A stretch of DNA of 64,000 nt from Pseudomonas corrugata (GCF_001269905.1 NZ_LHVK01000006.1:1-64000); one strand, 5' to 3'. Shown: positions 25,141-36,243, counted from the first letter of the stretch. Numbers and translations are program-made. The notes: generated from the letters alone by a model not told the origin.

Positions 25141-26472
25141 ATGCCCACGCGCCCAATGGTTGATCACTCCATGCAATCCTCTGCTCCCCGAAAATCCCGT
25201 CGTTGGCTGTTCAGCCTGTTCATCGTGTTGGTCGTCGCGGTGCTGGCCTGGAAATTCTGGCCCGCCGGCGCGGATCACAAGTCCACCGCAGAACAGAAAG
25301 CCGCCGCTGGGCACATGGGGCGTTCGGGCGGCATGCGGCCCGGATTTGGCGGTGCGACGGGGCCGATTCCGGTGCGGGTGGCGGCCGCCGTCACCGGAGA
25401 TTTCCCGGTGTATTACAAGGCCTTGGGCACCGTCACGGCGCTCAATACCATCAATGTGCGCAGCCGAGTGGGTGGTGAGCTGGTCAAGATCGCCTTCGAA
25501 GAAGGGCAGATGGTGAAGGCCGGGGATCTGCTGGCCGAGATCGACCCGCGCCCCTACCAGAACGCCTTGCTGCAGGCCGAGGGTACGTTGCTGCAGAACC
25601 AGGCCCAGTTGAAAAACGCCCAAGTGGATCTAGAACGCTATCGCGGCCTGTATGCCGAGGACAGCATCGCCAAGCAAACCCTCGACACTGCAGCCGCGCT
25701 GGTGGGGCAGTATCAAGGCACGGTCAAGACCAACCAGGCGGCGGTCAACGATGCCAGGCTCAACCTGGAGTTCACCAGGATCCGTGCGCCGATCTCCGGG
25801 CGCGTCGGCTTGCGGCAACTGGATATCGGCAACCTGGTGGCGGCCAACGACACCACGGCCCTTGCCGTCATCACCCAGACCCAACCCATCAACGTCGTCT
25901 TCACCCTGCCGGAAAACAAGCTCGACACAGTCCTCGCCCGCTATCGAAGCGGCGCGAAGCTGCCCGTCGAAGCCTGGGACCGTGGCGATGTGAAGCTCCA
26001 GGCCAGCGGAGTTCTGCAAAGCCTGGACAACCAGATCGACATCACCACCGGCACCCTGAAATTCAAGGCGCGCTACGATAACCGCGAGCAGTCGCTGTTC
26101 CCCAATCAGTTCGTCAACGTGCGTCTGCTGGCGGACACGCTCAGGGATGTGGTCCTGGTGCCGACCGCTGCCATTCAGTTCGGCACGAACGGCACCTTCG
26201 TTTATGCCCTGGAGGGCGACAAGAAAGTCACCATCAAGCAACTCAAGATTGGCGCCAATAACGGCGAGCACACGGTGGTCACTGAAGGACTGGCCGCCGG
26301 CGAACGGGTGGTGCTCGAAGGCACTGACCGCTTGAAGGAAGGCAGCGAAGTCGAGGTGGTCAACGACAGCCAGGACGTGCCGACCACGCCGACCGAACAC
26401 CTGCTGGGCAAACCTGCGGCAGCCCCGGCTGAACCGGCCGTGGCCGACAAGGCGAAAAAGGGCGACGCATGA
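25141..26472 (+). CDS. muxA: RND efflux periplasmic adaptor MuxA
   Basis: 443 aa if the first ATG is used. ATGs at 25156 and 25171 are equally possible, since no start has a clear Shine-Dalgarno site; a start at 25171 puts the RKSRR and membrane anchor close to the N-terminus. One TM anchor ([19 protein letters not shown]) is followed by HlyD-type lipoyl and hairpin parts ([38 protein letters not shown]) and beta-barrel segments. It joins the inner-membrane pumps to the outer-membrane channel. The stop overlaps the muxB start by ATGA. Confidence 0.93.
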   Translation: MPTRPMVDHSMQSSAPRKSRRWLFSLFIVLVVAVLAWKFWPAGADHKSTAEQKAAAGHMGRSGGMRPGFGGATGPIPVRVAAAVTGDFPVYYKALGTVTALNTINVRSRVGGELVKIAFEEGQMVKAGDLLAEIDPRPYQNALLQAEGTLLQNQAQLKNAQVDLERYRGLYAEDSIAKQTLDTAAALVGQYQGTVKTNQAAVNDARLNLEFTRIRAPISGRVGLRQLDIGNLVAANDTTALAVITQTQPINVVFTLPENKLDTVLARYRSGAKLPVEAWDRGDVKLQASGVLQSLDNQIDITTGTLKFKARYDNREQSLFPNQFVNVRLLADTLRDVVLVPTAAIQFGTNGTFVYALEGDKKVTIKQLKIGANNGEHTVVTEGLAAGERVVLEGTDRLKEGSEVEVVNDSQDVPTTPTEHLLGKPAAAPAEPAVADKAKKGDA

Positions 26473-29400
26473 ACCTCTCGCGGCTGTTCATCCTGCGCCC
26501 GGTCGCCACCACGCTGAGCATGCTGGCCATCGTCCTGGCTGGCCTGATCGCCTATCGGTTGCTGCCGGTGTCGGCCTTGCCCCAGGTCGACTATCCGACC
26601 ATCCGCGTCATGACCCTGTATCCAGGCGCCAGCCCCGACGTAATGACCAGTGCTGTGACCGCGCCCCTGGAACGGCAGTTCGGACAGATGCCGGGCCTGA
26701 CCCAGATGGCTTCCACCAGCTCCGGTGGCGCCTCGGTGATTACGCTGCGCTTCAATCTCGAGATCAATATGGATGTCGCCGAGCAGCAGGTGCAGGCGGC
26801 TATCAACGCGGCCACTAACCTGTTGCCGACCGACCTGCCGGCGCCGCCGGTATACAACAAGGTCAACCCGGCCGACACCCCGGTGCTGACCCTGGCAATT
26901 ACCTCAAAAACCATGCTGTTGCCCAAGCTCAACGACCTGGTGGACACCCGCATGGCGCAGAAGATCGCCCAGATCAGTGGTGTCGGCATGGTCACCATCG
27001 CCGGCGGGCAGCGCCAGGCGGTGAGGATCAAGGTCAACCCCGAAGCCCTGGCGGCCAACGGTCTCAATCTGGCGGATGTGCGCACCCTGATCGGTGCCTC
27101 CAACGTCAACCAGCCCAAGGGCAACTTCGATGGCGCGACCCGGGTGTCGATGCTCGATGCAAACGATCAGTTGACCTCGCCCAAGGATTACGCCGAGCTG
27201 ATCCTGGCCTACGCCAACGGCGCGCCGTTGCGGCTCAAGGACGTGGCGCAGATCGTCGACGGCGCCGAGAACGAGCGTCTTGCCGCCTGGGCCAACGAAA
27301 ACCAGGCCGTGCTGCTGAACATCCAGCGCCAGCCGGGGGCCAACGTCATCGAGGTGGTGGACCGGATCAAGGCGCTTTTGCCAAGCATCACCGATAACCT
27401 GCCGGCCGGTCTGGACGTTACTGTGCTTACCGACCGCACCCAGACCATCCGCGCCTCGGTCACCGACGTGCAGCATGAGTTGCTGATCGCCGTCGCTCTG
27501 GTGGTCATGGTGACGTTCCTGTTCCTGCGTCGTTTCAGCGCCACCATCATCCCGTCGGTGGCCGTGCCGCTGTCGCTGATCGGTACGTTTGGCGTGATGT
27601 ACCTGGCGGGGTTCTCCATCAACAACCTGACGTTGATGGCCCTGACCATTGCCACCGGTTTCGTGGTGGACGATGCGATCGTCATGCTGGAGAACATCGC
27701 CCGTTACATCGAAGACGGCGACAGCCCGTTGCAGGCCGCGCTCAAGGGGGCGAAGCAGATCGGCTTCACGCTGATCTCCCTGACGCTGTCGCTGATTGCC
27801 GTGTTGATCCCGTTGTTGTTCATGGCCGATGTAGTCGGGCGGTTGTTCCGTGAGTTCGCCATTACCCTGGCGGTGGCGATCCTGATTTCCCTGGTGGTTT
27901 CCCTGACCCTGACACCGATGATGTGCGCGCGCTTGCTCAAGCGTGAGCCCAAGGCGGATGAGCAGGGGCGCTTCTACCGTGCCAGCGGGGCGTGGATCGA
28001 CTGGCTGATCGCCGCCTATGGCCGCAAGCTGCAATGGGTGCTCAAGCACCAGCCGCTGACCTTGCTGGTTGCGGTGGGCAGCCTCGTACTCACGGTGGTG
28101 TTGTACCTGGCCGTGCCCAAGGGCTTCTTTCCGGTGCAGGACACCGGGGTGATCCAGGGTATTTCCGAGGCACCGCAGTCGATTTCCTTTGCCGCCATGA
28201 GCGAGCGCCAACAAGAACTGGCCAAGGTGATTCTCGCCGACCCGGCGGTGGAGAGCCTGTCTTCCTACATTGGCGTGGACGGCGACAATGCCACGCTCAA
28301 CAGCGGCCGACTGCTGATCAACCTCAAGCCCCATAACGAACGGGATGACAGCGCGAGCGAGATCATTGCCCGCTTGCAACCGCGACTGGATCGCCTGGTG
28401 GGCATCCGCCTGTTCATGCAGCCGGTACAGGACCTGACCATCGAAGACCGGGTCAGTCGTACCCAGTATCAGTTCAGCCTGTCGTCACCGGACGCCGAAT
28501 TGCTCACCCTCTGGAGCGGTCGCCTGGTGGAAGCCCTGGCCCATCAGCCTGAACTGACCGACGTTGCCAGCGATCTGCAGGACAAGGGCCTTCAGGTCTA
28601 CCTGGTAATCGACCGCGACGCGGCTTCACGCCTGGGCGTGTCGGTGTCGAACATCACCGATGCGCTGTATGACGCTTTTGGCCAGCGACAGATTTCTACC
28701 ATCTACACCCAGGCCAGCCAGTACCGGGTGGTGCTGCAGGCCCAGGCCGGGGAGAAGATCGGTCCCCAGGCTCTGGACCAGATCTACGTCAAGTCCACCG
28801 ATGGCGGGCAGGTGCGACTGTCGAGTCTGGCTCGGGTCGAGGAGCGTCAGGCCCAGTTGGCGATTGCCCATATCGGCCAGTTCCCGGCGGTGATGATGTC
28901 CTTTAACCTGGCGCCCGGCGTGGCTCTCGGGCATGGGGTGGATGTGATCGAGAAGGTCCAGCACGAAATCGGCATGCCGGTGGGGGTACAGACCGAGTTC
29001 CAGGGCGCGGCCCAGGCGTTCCAGGCCTCGTTGTCCAGCACCTTGCTGCTGATCCTGGCGGCGGTGGTGACCATGTACATCGTGCTGGGCGTGCTGTACG
29101 AAAGCTACATCCATCCGATCACGATCCTCTCGACCTTGCCCTCGGCGGCCATCGGTGCCTTGCTGGCGTTGATTCTCAGTGGCAACGACCTGGGCATGAT
29201 CGCGATCATCGGCATTATCCTGTTGATCGGCATCGTCAAGAAGAACGCGATCATGATGATCGACTTCGCCCTCGATGCCGAGCGCAACCAAGGGATCGAT
29301 CCGCAGACGGCGATCTATCAAGCCGCATTGCTGCGCTTCCGGCCAATCCTGATGACCACCCTGGCGGCCCTGTTCGGCGCGGTACCGCTGATGCTCGCCA

Positions 29401-29564
29401 CCGGCTCCGGCGCGGAACTGCGCCAGCCCCTGGGGCTGGTGATGGTGGGCGGGTTGTTGGTGAGCCAGGTGCTGACGCTGTTTACCACGCCTGTTATCTA
29501 CCTGTATTTCGATCGCCTCGGGCGGCGCTTTGCCCGGGTTGATGGGAAAGAGGTGCAGGCATGA
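26469..29564 (+). CDS. muxB: RND efflux pump subunit MuxB
   Basis: 1031 aa, full-length RND transporter. Twelve membrane segments surround the proton relay in [16 protein letters not shown], with C-terminal [17 protein letters not shown]. In the MdtABC/MuxABC systems two different RND pumps form a mixed trimer and both are needed. The operon order A-B-C-channel identifies it as MuxB. It overlaps muxA by 4 nt. Confidence 0.95.
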   Translation: MNLSRLFILRPVATTLSMLAIVLAGLIAYRLLPVSALPQVDYPTIRVMTLYPGASPDVMTSAVTAPLERQFGQMPGLTQMASTSSGGASVITLRFNLEINMDVAEQQVQAAINAATNLLPTDLPAPPVYNKVNPADTPVLTLAITSKTMLLPKLNDLVDTRMAQKIAQISGVGMVTIAGGQRQAVRIKVNPEALAANGLNLADVRTLIGASNVNQPKGNFDGATRVSMLDANDQLTSPKDYAELILAYANGAPLRLKDVAQIVDGAENERLAAWANENQAVLLNIQRQPGANVIEVVDRIKALLPSITDNLPAGLDVTVLTDRTQTIRASVTDVQHELLIAVALVVMVTFLFLRRFSATIIPSVAVPLSLIGTFGVMYLAGFSINNLTLMALTIATGFVVDDAIVMLENIARYIEDGDSPLQAALKGAKQIGFTLISLTLSLIAVLIPLLFMADVVGRLFREFAITLAVAILISLVVSLTLTPMMCARLLKREPKADEQGRFYRASGAWIDWLIAAYGRKLQWVLKHQPLTLLVAVGSLVLTVVLYLAVPKGFFPVQDTGVIQGISEAPQSISFAAMSERQQELAKVILADPAVESLSSYIGVDGDNATLNSGRLLINLKPHNERDDSASEIIARLQPRLDRLVGIRLFMQPVQDLTIEDRVSRTQYQFSLSSPDAELLTLWSGRLVEALAHQPELTDVASDLQDKGLQVYLVIDRDAASRLGVSVSNITDALYDAFGQRQISTIYTQASQYRVVLQAQAGEKIGPQALDQIYVKSTDGGQVRLSSLARVEERQAQLAIAHIGQFPAVMMSFNLAPGVALGHGVDVIEKVQHEIGMPVGVQTEFQGAAQAFQASLSSTLLLILAAVVTMYIVLGVLYESYIHPITILSTLPSAAIGALLALILSGNDLGMIAIIGIILLIGIVKKNAIMMIDFALDAERNQGIDPQTAIYQAALLRFRPILMTTLAALFGAVPLMLATGSGAELRQPLGLVMVGGLLVSQVLTLFTTPVIYLYFDRLGRRFARVDGKEVQA

Positions 29565-29749
29565 CGGCTTGTAGAACGATGACCACCATGCGCCCAGGGC
29601 AGGGGAGCTTTTTGTGGCGAGGGGATTCATCCCCGTCAGGCTGCACAGCAGCCTCTTTTGTGAGCGCTGCGCACTCAGGCGGGGATGAATCCCCTCGCCA
29701 CAAGAACACGGTTCGCCTGACATTCGTTGTCTGGAGCACCTATCCATGA
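29561..29749 (+). other. 62-codon ORF bridging muxB and muxC across a REP element
   Basis: An open frame begins with ATG overlapping the muxB stop (ATGA at 29561-29564) and ends with TGA overlapping the muxC start (ATGA at 29746-29749). Its body is translated REP sequence with no known domain. It could carry ribosomes through the hairpin and keep muxC coupled to muxB; equally it may be chance. Confidence 0.35.
29612..29703. repeat. REP-type inverted repeat inside the mux operon
   Basis: TTGTGGCGAGGGGATTCATC and its inverse GATGAATCCCCTCGCCACAA enclose about 50 bp. It is the same family as 3534-3666 and 52635-52784. Transcribed as part of the operon, it would form a stable hairpin between the muxB and muxC messages. 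Confidence 0.9.
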
Positions 29750-32700
29750 ACCTCTCCGGCCCCTTCATCAAGCGCCCCGTCGCCACCATGCTGCTGAGCT
29801 TCGCGATCATGCTGCTCGGCGGCGTGTGCTTCGGCCTGCTGCCGGTTTCGCCGCTGCCGCAGATGGACTTCCCGGTGATCGTGGTCCAGGCCAACTTGCC
29901 GGGAGCCAGCCCGGAAGTAATGGCTTCGACGGTGGCGACGCCCCTCGAGCGATCCTTTGGCGCCATCGCCGGGGTCAATACCATGAGCAGCCGTTCGAGC
30001 CAGGGCTCGACCCGGGTGATCCTGCAATTCGACCTGGACCGTGACATCAACGGCGCGGCGCGGGAAGTGCAGGCGGCCATCAATGCCTCGCGCAACCTGC
30101 TGCCCAGCGGCATGCGCAGCATGCCGACCTACAAGAAGGTCAACCCGTCCCAGGCACCGGTCATGGTGCTATCGCTGACCTCGGACGTATTGGAGAAAGG
30201 CCAGCTCTATGACCTGGCTTCCACGATCCTGTCCCAGAGCCTGTCCCAGGTGTCGGGTGTCGGTGAAGTGCAGATCGGCGGCAGTTCGCTGCCGGCGGTC
30301 CGCGTCGAACTGGAGCCGCAATTGCTCAATCAGTACGGCGTGGCGCTGGATGACGTGCGCAAGGCGATCGCCAACAGTAACGTGCGTCGGCCCAAGGGTT
30401 CGGTCGAGGACGACCGACGCATGTGGCAGGTCCAGGCCAACGACCAATTGGAGAAAGCCAAGGATTACGAGACCCTGATCATTCGTTATCAGGATGGTTC
30501 GGTGCTGCGCCTCAAGGACGTGGCGAAGGTCACCGACAGCGTCGAGGATCGCTACAACAGCGGTTTTTTCAACAACGACGCCGCCGTGCTGCTGGTGATC
30601 AACCGCCAGGCCGGCGCCAACATCATCGAGACGGTCAACGAAATCAAGGCGCAACTGCCGGCGTTGCAGGCGGTCTTGCCGGCCAGCGTCAAGCTGAACC
30701 TGGCCATGGACCGGTCCCCGGTGATCAAGGCCACCCTGCACGAAGCGGAAATGACCCTGCTGATTGCAGTGGCCCTGGTGGTGCTGGTGGTGTTCCTGTT
30801 CCTCGGCAACGTCCGCGCCTCGCTGATCCCGACCCTGGCGGTGCCGGTGTCGCTGGTGGGCACGTTCGCGGTGATGTACCTCTACGGCTTTTCCCTGAAC
30901 AACCTTTCGTTGATGGCGCTGATTCTCGCCACCGGCCTGGTTGTGGATGACGCCATCGTCGTGCTGGAAAACATTTCCCGGCACATCGACGAAGGTGTGC
31001 CGCCGATGAAGGCCGCGTACCGCGGTGCCAAGGAGGTGGGCTTCACCCTGTTGTCGATGAACGCCTCGCTGGTGGCGGTGTTCCTGTCGATCCTGTTCAT
31101 GGGCGGCATCATCGAGAGCCTGTTCCGCGAGTTTTCCATCACCCTGGCGGCGGCTATCGTGGTCTCGCTGCTAGTGTCCCTGACGCTTACGCCAATGCTC
31201 TGCTCGCGCTGGCTCAAGCCCCATGTGTCCGGGCAGGAAAACCGTTTGCAGCGTGAGAGCCGGCGTCTCAACGACTGGATGGTTCGCGGTTATGCCATCA
31301 GCCTGGACTGGGTGCTGCGTCATCGACGCCTGACCTTGCTGAGCCTGCTGGTGACCATCGGTGTCAACGTCGCCCTATATGTAGTGGTGCCAAAAACCTT
31401 CATGCCACAGCAGGACACCGGCCAGTTGATCGGTTTCGTGCGCGGCGATGACGGCCTGTCGTTCAACGTCATGCAGCCGAAGATGGAAATCTTCCGCCGT
31501 GCCGTGCTCAAGGACGACGCGGTGCAGAGCGTGGCGGGCTTCATTGGCGGCAACAACGGCACCAACAACGCGTTCATGCTGGTGCGCCTCAAGCCGATCA
31601 AGGAACGAAGCATTTCCGCGCAGAAAGTCATCGAGCGCTTGCGCAAGGAAATGCCCAAGGTGCCTGGCGCCCAACTGATGCTGATGGCCGATCAGGACCT
31701 GCAATTCGGTGGCGGCCGCGAGCAGACCACTTCGCAGTATTCCTACATCTTGCAAAGTGCCGACCTGGCCTCCCTGCGCCAGTGGTATCCCAAGCTCGTG
31801 GCGGCCTTCAGGACCTTGCCGGAGCTGACTGCCATCGATGCCCGGGACGGTGGCGGCGCGCAGCAGGTGACGCTGGTGGTGGACCGTGATCAGGCCAAGC
31901 GCCTGGGCATCGACATGAACATGGTCACCGCCGTGCTGAACAACGCCTACAGCCAGCGCCAGATTTCGACCATCTACGACAGCCTGAACCAGTATCAGGT
32001 GGTGATGGAGGTCAATCCCAAGTACGCCCGGGACCCGAATACCCTGGAGCAGGTGCAGGTGATCACCGCCAACGGCGCGCGGGTGCCGTTGTCGGCCATC
32101 GCCCATTATGAGAACAGCCTGGAGGACGACCGGGTCAGCCATGAAGGCCAGTTCGCTTCCGAGACCATCTCCTTCGACATGGCCGAAGGGGTGACGGTAG
32201 AGCAGGGCACGGCCGCCATCGAGCGGGCCATTGCCAGGCTCGGCATGCCCGAGGATGTGATCGTGAAAGTGGCCGGCACCGCCGATGCCTTCGCGGCGAC
32301 CCAGAAGAGCCAGCCGTTCATGATTCTCGGGGCATTGTTGGCGGTGTACCTGGTGTTGGGGGTGTTGTACGAAAGCTACATTCATCCGCTGACCATCCTC
32401 TCCACCTTGCCGTCGGCCGGGGTCGGCGCGCTGCTGTCGATCTATGTGCTGGGGGGGGAGTTCAGCCTGATCTCCCTGCTGGGGCTGTTCCTGCTGATTG
32501 GCGTAGTGAAGAAAAACGCGATCCTGATGATCGATCTGGCCTTGCAGCTGGAGCGGGGTGGGCAGGCACCGCTGGAGTCGATCCGCAGCGCCTGCCTGCT
32601 GCGCTTGCGGCCGATCCTGATGACCACGCTGGCGGCCATCCTCGGTGCCGTGCCCCTGTTGATCGGCGGCGCCGAAGGTTCGGAAATGCGCCAGCCGCTT

Positions 32701-32850
32701 GGCCTGACCATCATCGGCGGGCTGGTGTTCAGTCAGGTCCTGACGCTTTACACCACTCCGGTGGTCTACCTCTATCTCGACAAGCTGCGCCATCGCTTCA
32801 ACCGCTGGCGCGGTGTGCGCACCGATGCTGCCCTGGAAACTCCGCTATGA
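29746..32850 (+). CDS. muxC: RND efflux pump subunit MuxC
   Basis: 1034 aa RND transporter, paralogous to MuxB. The TM4 relay reads GLVVDDAIVVLENISR and the late segment VVKKNAILMIDLALQLE. It ends overlapping opmB by ATGA. It is separated from muxB by a 181-bp REP-bearing spacer, unlike the other junctions of the operon, which overlap by 4 nt. It acts with MuxB as a mixed pump. Confidence 0.95.
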   Translation: MNLSGPFIKRPVATMLLSFAIMLLGGVCFGLLPVSPLPQMDFPVIVVQANLPGASPEVMASTVATPLERSFGAIAGVNTMSSRSSQGSTRVILQFDLDRDINGAAREVQAAINASRNLLPSGMRSMPTYKKVNPSQAPVMVLSLTSDVLEKGQLYDLASTILSQSLSQVSGVGEVQIGGSSLPAVRVELEPQLLNQYGVALDDVRKAIANSNVRRPKGSVEDDRRMWQVQANDQLEKAKDYETLIIRYQDGSVLRLKDVAKVTDSVEDRYNSGFFNNDAAVLLVINRQAGANIIETVNEIKAQLPALQAVLPASVKLNLAMDRSPVIKATLHEAEMTLLIAVALVVLVVFLFLGNVRASLIPTLAVPVSLVGTFAVMYLYGFSLNNLSLMALILATGLVVDDAIVVLENISRHIDEGVPPMKAAYRGAKEVGFTLLSMNASLVAVFLSILFMGGIIESLFREFSITLAAAIVVSLLVSLTLTPMLCSRWLKPHVSGQENRLQRESRRLNDWMVRGYAISLDWVLRHRRLTLLSLLVTIGVNVALYVVVPKTFMPQQDTGQLIGFVRGDDGLSFNVMQPKMEIFRRAVLKDDAVQSVAGFIGGNNGTNNAFMLVRLKPIKERSISAQKVIERLRKEMPKVPGAQLMLMADQDLQFGGGREQTTSQYSYILQSADLASLRQWYPKLVAAFRTLPELTAIDARDGGGAQQVTLVVDRDQAKRLGIDMNMVTAVLNNAYSQRQISTIYDSLNQYQVVMEVNPKYARDPNTLEQVQVITANGARVPLSAIAHYENSLEDDRVSHEGQFASETISFDMAEGVTVEQGTAAIERAIARLGMPEDVIVKVAGTADAFAATQKSQPFMILGALLAVYLVLGVLYESYIHPLTILSTLPSAGVGALLSIYVLGGEFSLISLLGLFLLIGVVKKNAILMIDLALQLERGGQAPLESIRSACLLRLRPILMTTLAAILGAVPLLIGGAEGSEMRQPLGLTIIGGLVFSQVLTLYTTPVVYLYLDKLRHRFNRWRGVRTDAALETPL

Positions 32851-34322
32851 CCGACCGTTCGTTTTTCAACCTTGTCGCACCGCTGGCGACTGCCCGTGGC
32901 TCGCGGGCACTGAGCCTGGCGCTGTGCGTGGCCATGCTCAGCGCCTGTGCGATTGGCCCGGATTATCAGCGCCCGCAGGCCGCCGCGCCGGCGCAGTACA
33001 AGGAGGCCCAGGGCTGGCGCCAGGCCAACCCCAGCGACGCCCTCGCTCGTGGTGCCTGGTGGGAATTGTACGGAGACGCACAGCTCAATGGCCTGGTGGA
33101 AAAACTCAATACCTCCAACCAGACCGTGGCCCAGGCCGAAGCCCAGTACCGTCAAGCCCAGGCATTGGCGCGCAGTGCCCGGGGGGCGTTCTTTCCCTCG
33201 GTGGACCTGACCGTCGGCAAGAACCGCTCCAGCCAAGGCACCGGCAGCAGCAGTTCGAGCCTGAGCAGCTCGTCCAGCGGTATCCGCGACACCTACAGCG
33301 CTCAGGCAGGGGTCAGTTGGGAAGCCGACGTCTGGGGCAAACTGCGGCGCACCCTGGAAGCCAATGAAGCCAGTGCCCAGGCCAGTTTCGCCGACCTGGC
33401 TGCCATGCGCCTGAGCCAGCAATCGGAACTGGTGCAGAACTACCTGCAATTGCGGGTGATCGATCAGCAGAAACGTCTGCTGCAGGCCACCCTGGAGAAC
33501 TATCAGCGTTCGCTGAAGATGACCGAAAACCAATATCGCGCCGGGGTGTCCGGCAAGGATGCGGTGGCTCAGGCGCAAAACCAGCTCAAGACCACCCAGG
33601 GCGACCTGATCGACCTGATCTGGCAACGTGCCCAGTTCGAAAACGCCATCGCCGTGCTGATGGGCTTGCCTCCGGCCGAGTTCAGCCTGGCGGAAACCCA
33701 GGACATCCCGTCATTGCCACAGATCCCGGTGGCACTGCCATCGCAGCTGCTCGAACGGCGACCCGACATCGCCTCGGCGGAGCGCTCGGTGATGGCCGCC
33801 AACGCCAATATCGGCGTGGCCAAGGCGGCTTATTACCCGGACCTGACCCTGAGCCTGAGCGGCGGCTACAGCAGCAGTACCTACGACAACTGGATCAGCG
33901 TACCGAATCGCTTCTGGTCGGTGGGGCCGCAACTGGCCATGACGTTGTTCGACGGCGGTCAGCGTTCGGCGGAGGTCGACCGTAGCGTCGCGGCCTACGA
34001 CCAGACCGTCGCCACCTACCGCCAGACCGTGCTCGACGGGTTCCGCGAGGTGGAAAACTACATGATCCAGCTCAAGGTGCTGGGAGACGAAGCCCGCGTG
34101 CGCCAGGAAGCCCTCGATGCCGCGCGCGAATCGTTGCGCCTGACCCAGAACCAGTACAAGGCCGGGCTGATTGCCTACCTTGACGTGGTGACCGTCCAGG
34201 CCACCGCCCTGAGCAACGAGCGCAGTGTGCTCAGCCTGCAGCAGAGCCGGTTGATCGCCAGCGTGCAGTTGATCGCGGCGTTGGGCGGGGGGTGGGATGG
34301 GCAGGTGGAGGCGGACGAGTGA
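32847..34322 (+). CDS. opmB: Outer-membrane efflux channel OpmB (NodT/TolC family lipoprotein)
   Basis: 491 aa. A lipoprotein signal with LSAC near residue 31 is followed by AIGPDYQRP, typical of NodT/OprM-type channels. Two outer membrane efflux repeats follow, with coiled-coil segments (YRQAQALARSARGAFFPSVD, LTQNQYKAGLIAYLDVVTVQ). It is the last gene of the mux operon, coupled to muxC by ATGA. It provides the outer-membrane duct for the MuxABC pump. Confidence 0.94.
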   Translation: MTDRSFFNLVAPLATARGSRALSLALCVAMLSACAIGPDYQRPQAAAPAQYKEAQGWRQANPSDALARGAWWELYGDAQLNGLVEKLNTSNQTVAQAEAQYRQAQALARSARGAFFPSVDLTVGKNRSSQGTGSSSSSLSSSSSGIRDTYSAQAGVSWEADVWGKLRRTLEANEASAQASFADLAAMRLSQQSELVQNYLQLRVIDQQKRLLQATLENYQRSLKMTENQYRAGVSGKDAVAQAQNQLKTTQGDLIDLIWQRAQFENAIAVLMGLPPAEFSLAETQDIPSLPQIPVALPSQLLERRPDIASAERSVMAANANIGVAKAAYYPDLTLSLSGGYSSSTYDNWISVPNRFWSVGPQLAMTLFDGGQRSAEVDRSVAAYDQTVATYRQTVLDGFREVENYMIQLKVLGDEARVRQEALDAARESLRLTQNQYKAGLIAYLDVVTVQATALSNERSVLSLQQSRLIASVQLIAALGGGWDGQVEADE

Positions 34323-34358
34323 TCAGAGCTCGCAGCAGGAGATAGTTCTGGAGAACAA

Positions 34359-34452
34359 CTGCGGGAGCAAAGCTTGCTCGCGATAGCTGTGGACCAGCCT
34401 CCCGGGATGTTGAGGCTGCCGACCCCATCGCGAGCAAGCTTTGCTCCTACAG
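34359..34452. repeat. REP-type inverted repeat
   Basis: CTGCGGGAGCAAAGCTTGCT and AGCAAGCTTTGCTCCTACAG are inverted arms of a GGGAGCAAAGCTTGCTCGCG variant, about 94 bp in all, just after opmB. It may protect the 3' end of the mux transcript. Confidence 0.85.
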
Positions 34453-34593
34453 ATTCAAGTCCATGGTCCAGTGACTGCCGATCGTTTTCAATCATGCAAC
34501 CAGGTCCTGCTTTTGGCCGATGCACTGCCTACGACCTGTCTCAATGGCTTGTTATAGTTCAAGCTTCTTTTCAGCCGGTAAAGGATCACTGCC

Positions 34594-35406
34594 ATGTCGC
34601 AGTACCAAGCGTTCACCGTTGAACTTGCAGACAACATCGCCCATGTGCAGATCAATCGCCCGGACAAGATCAATGCGATGAACGCCGCGTTCTGGAGCGA
34701 GATCGTCGAGATATTCCAGTGGATCGACGACACCGACGAAGTGCGGGTAGTGGTTCTGAGCGGCGCAGGCAAGCATTTTTCCTCTGGGATAGACCTGATG
34801 ATGCTGGCCGGCGTGGCCAATGAGCTGGGCAAGGACGTCGGCCGCAATGCCCGCCTGCTGCGGCGCAAGATCCTGCAGCTGCAAGCCTCGTTCAACGCCG
34901 TGGACAACTGCCGCAAGCCCGTACTGGCCGCGATCCAGGGCTATTGCCTGGGCGGTGCCATCGACTTGATCAGCGCCTGCGACATGCGCTACGCCGCCGA
35001 AGATGCCCAGTTCTCCATCAAGGAAATCGATATCGGCATGGCGGCCGATGTTGGCACATTGCAACGCTTGCCCCGGATCATCGGTGACGGCATGCTGCGT
35101 GAACTCGCTTATACGGGGCGTACGTTCGGTGCCGACGAAGCGCGCAGTATCGGCCTGGTCAATCGTGTCTACAGCGATACCGCCAGCCTCCTGGACGGCG
35201 TGATGGGCATCGCTCGGGAAATCGCCGCCAAGTCGCCGATAGCCATCACCGGCACCAAGGAAATGATCAGCTACATGCGCGACCACCGCATTGACGACGG
35301 GCTCGAATACGTCGCTACCTGGAACGCCGCCATGTTGCAATCGACCGACTTGCGCGTGGCCATGGCCGCCCATATGAGTAAACAGAAACCCGAATTTCTG
35401 GATTGA
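34594..35406 (+). CDS. Crotonase family protein, delta3,5-delta2,4-dienoyl-CoA isomerase-like
   Basis: 270 aa enoyl-CoA hydratase/isomerase fold. The oxyanion hole blocks are KHFSSGIDLMML and AIQGYCLGGAIDLISACDMR. KEIDIGMAADVGTLQRLPRI carries the acidic pair seen in ECH1-type dienoyl-CoA isomerases, and ELAYTGRTFGADEARSIGLV supports this over a plain hydratase. It would shift double bonds during oxidation of odd-position unsaturated fatty acids. It lies 6 nt before nudC, so the two are probably co-transcribed. Confidence 0.92.
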   Translation: MSQYQAFTVELADNIAHVQINRPDKINAMNAAFWSEIVEIFQWIDDTDEVRVVVLSGAGKHFSSGIDLMMLAGVANELGKDVGRNARLLRRKILQLQASFNAVDNCRKPVLAAIQGYCLGGAIDLISACDMRYAAEDAQFSIKEIDIGMAADVGTLQRLPRIIGDGMLRELAYTGRTFGADEARSIGLVNRVYSDTASLLDGVMGIAREIAAKSPIAITGTKEMISYMRDHRIDDGLEYVATWNAAMLQSTDLRVAMAAHMSKQKPEFLD

Positions 35407-35412
35407 CTGACG

Positions 35413-36243
35413 ATGATTTCACGCTGGACCACCGCAGTACTCGATACCGATCTTCCCGGCGGCTGGGCCGTGGTTCGCAGCCCGGAAGGCTTTTTGTTCG
35501 ATGATAACGGCGCATTGTTTCCCCGCGAATGGCTCAAGCGCCAGGACTTGTCGGGCCTCGCCGAGCATGGCATCGGCCACCTGGATGGCGAGCCGGTCTA
35601 TTTATTCGAGTTGCACGCCCCGCAGGACATTCCCGGTTGCAACTGGAAAGGCCTGCGGGCCTTCATGCTCGAAGACGATCACACCCTGTTCAAGGTGCTG
35701 AGCTATGCGGCGCAGATCGGCACCTGGGCCCGTGAACACCGTTTCTGCGGCAGTTGCGGCACGCGCATGGGCCAGATTCCGTTGGAGCGGGCGATGTATT
35801 GCGATGAGTGCGACCTGAGGCACTACCCGCGGCTTTCACCGAGCATGATCGTGCTGATCACCCGCGGTGATGAAGTCCTGCTTGCCCGTTCGCCTCGCTT
35901 CGTCACGGGGGTCTACAGCACCCTGGCCGGGTTTGCCGAACCGGGCGAGTCGGCCGAGGAGTGCCTGGTTCGCGAGGTGCGCGAGGAAGTCAGCATAGAA
36001 GTGAAGAATATCCAGTACATGGGCAGCCAATGCTGGCCGTTCCCGCATTCAATGATGCTGGGCTTCCACGCTGAGTACGCCAGTGGCGACATTGTGTGCC
36101 AGGAAGAGGAAATCGAGGACGCCCAGTGGTTCAACATCCACGACTTGCCTCCTTTGCCGGCTTCGCGCTCCATTGCGCGTTACCTGATCGACCTTTATGT
36201 GGCGCGGCGCTTAGGCCATGCCGAACCAGTGCTGCCAGGCTAG
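35413..36243 (+). CDS. nudC: NAD(+) diphosphatase (NADH pyrophosphatase)
   Basis: 276 aa. A four-Cys zinc site ([21 protein letters not shown]) lies before the Nudix box [20 protein letters not shown], with REVREE intact. The family-specific motif SQPWPFPxS reads SQCWPFPHS here, a single change from the consensus. NudC hydrolyses NADH/NAD to NMN and AMP and can remove NAD caps from RNA. Its 3' end overlaps the convergent TauE-type gene by 33 bp. Confidence 0.94.
   Translation: MISRWTTAVLDTDLPGGWAVVRSPEGFLFDDNGALFPREWLKRQDLSGLAEHGIGHLDGEPVYLFELHAPQDIPGCNWKGLRAFMLEDDHTLFKVLSYAAQIGTWAREHRFCGSCGTRMGQIPLERAMYCDECDLRHYPRLSPSMIVLITRGDEVLLARSPRFVTGVYSTLAGFAEPGESAEECLVREVREEVSIEVKNIQYMGSQCWPFPHSMMLGFHAEYASGDIVCQEEEIEDAQWFNIHDLPPLPASRSIARYLIDLYVARRLGHAEPVLPG

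Noticed and set aside
26904-28379. 491-codon minus-strand ORF inside muxB
   Set aside because: A high-GC shadow of muxB: His/Gln/Arg-rich composition without domains, fully inside a certain gene.
31375-32793. 472-codon minus-strand ORF opposite muxC
   Set aside because: Same reason: an antisense shadow with low-complexity His/Gln/Arg content.
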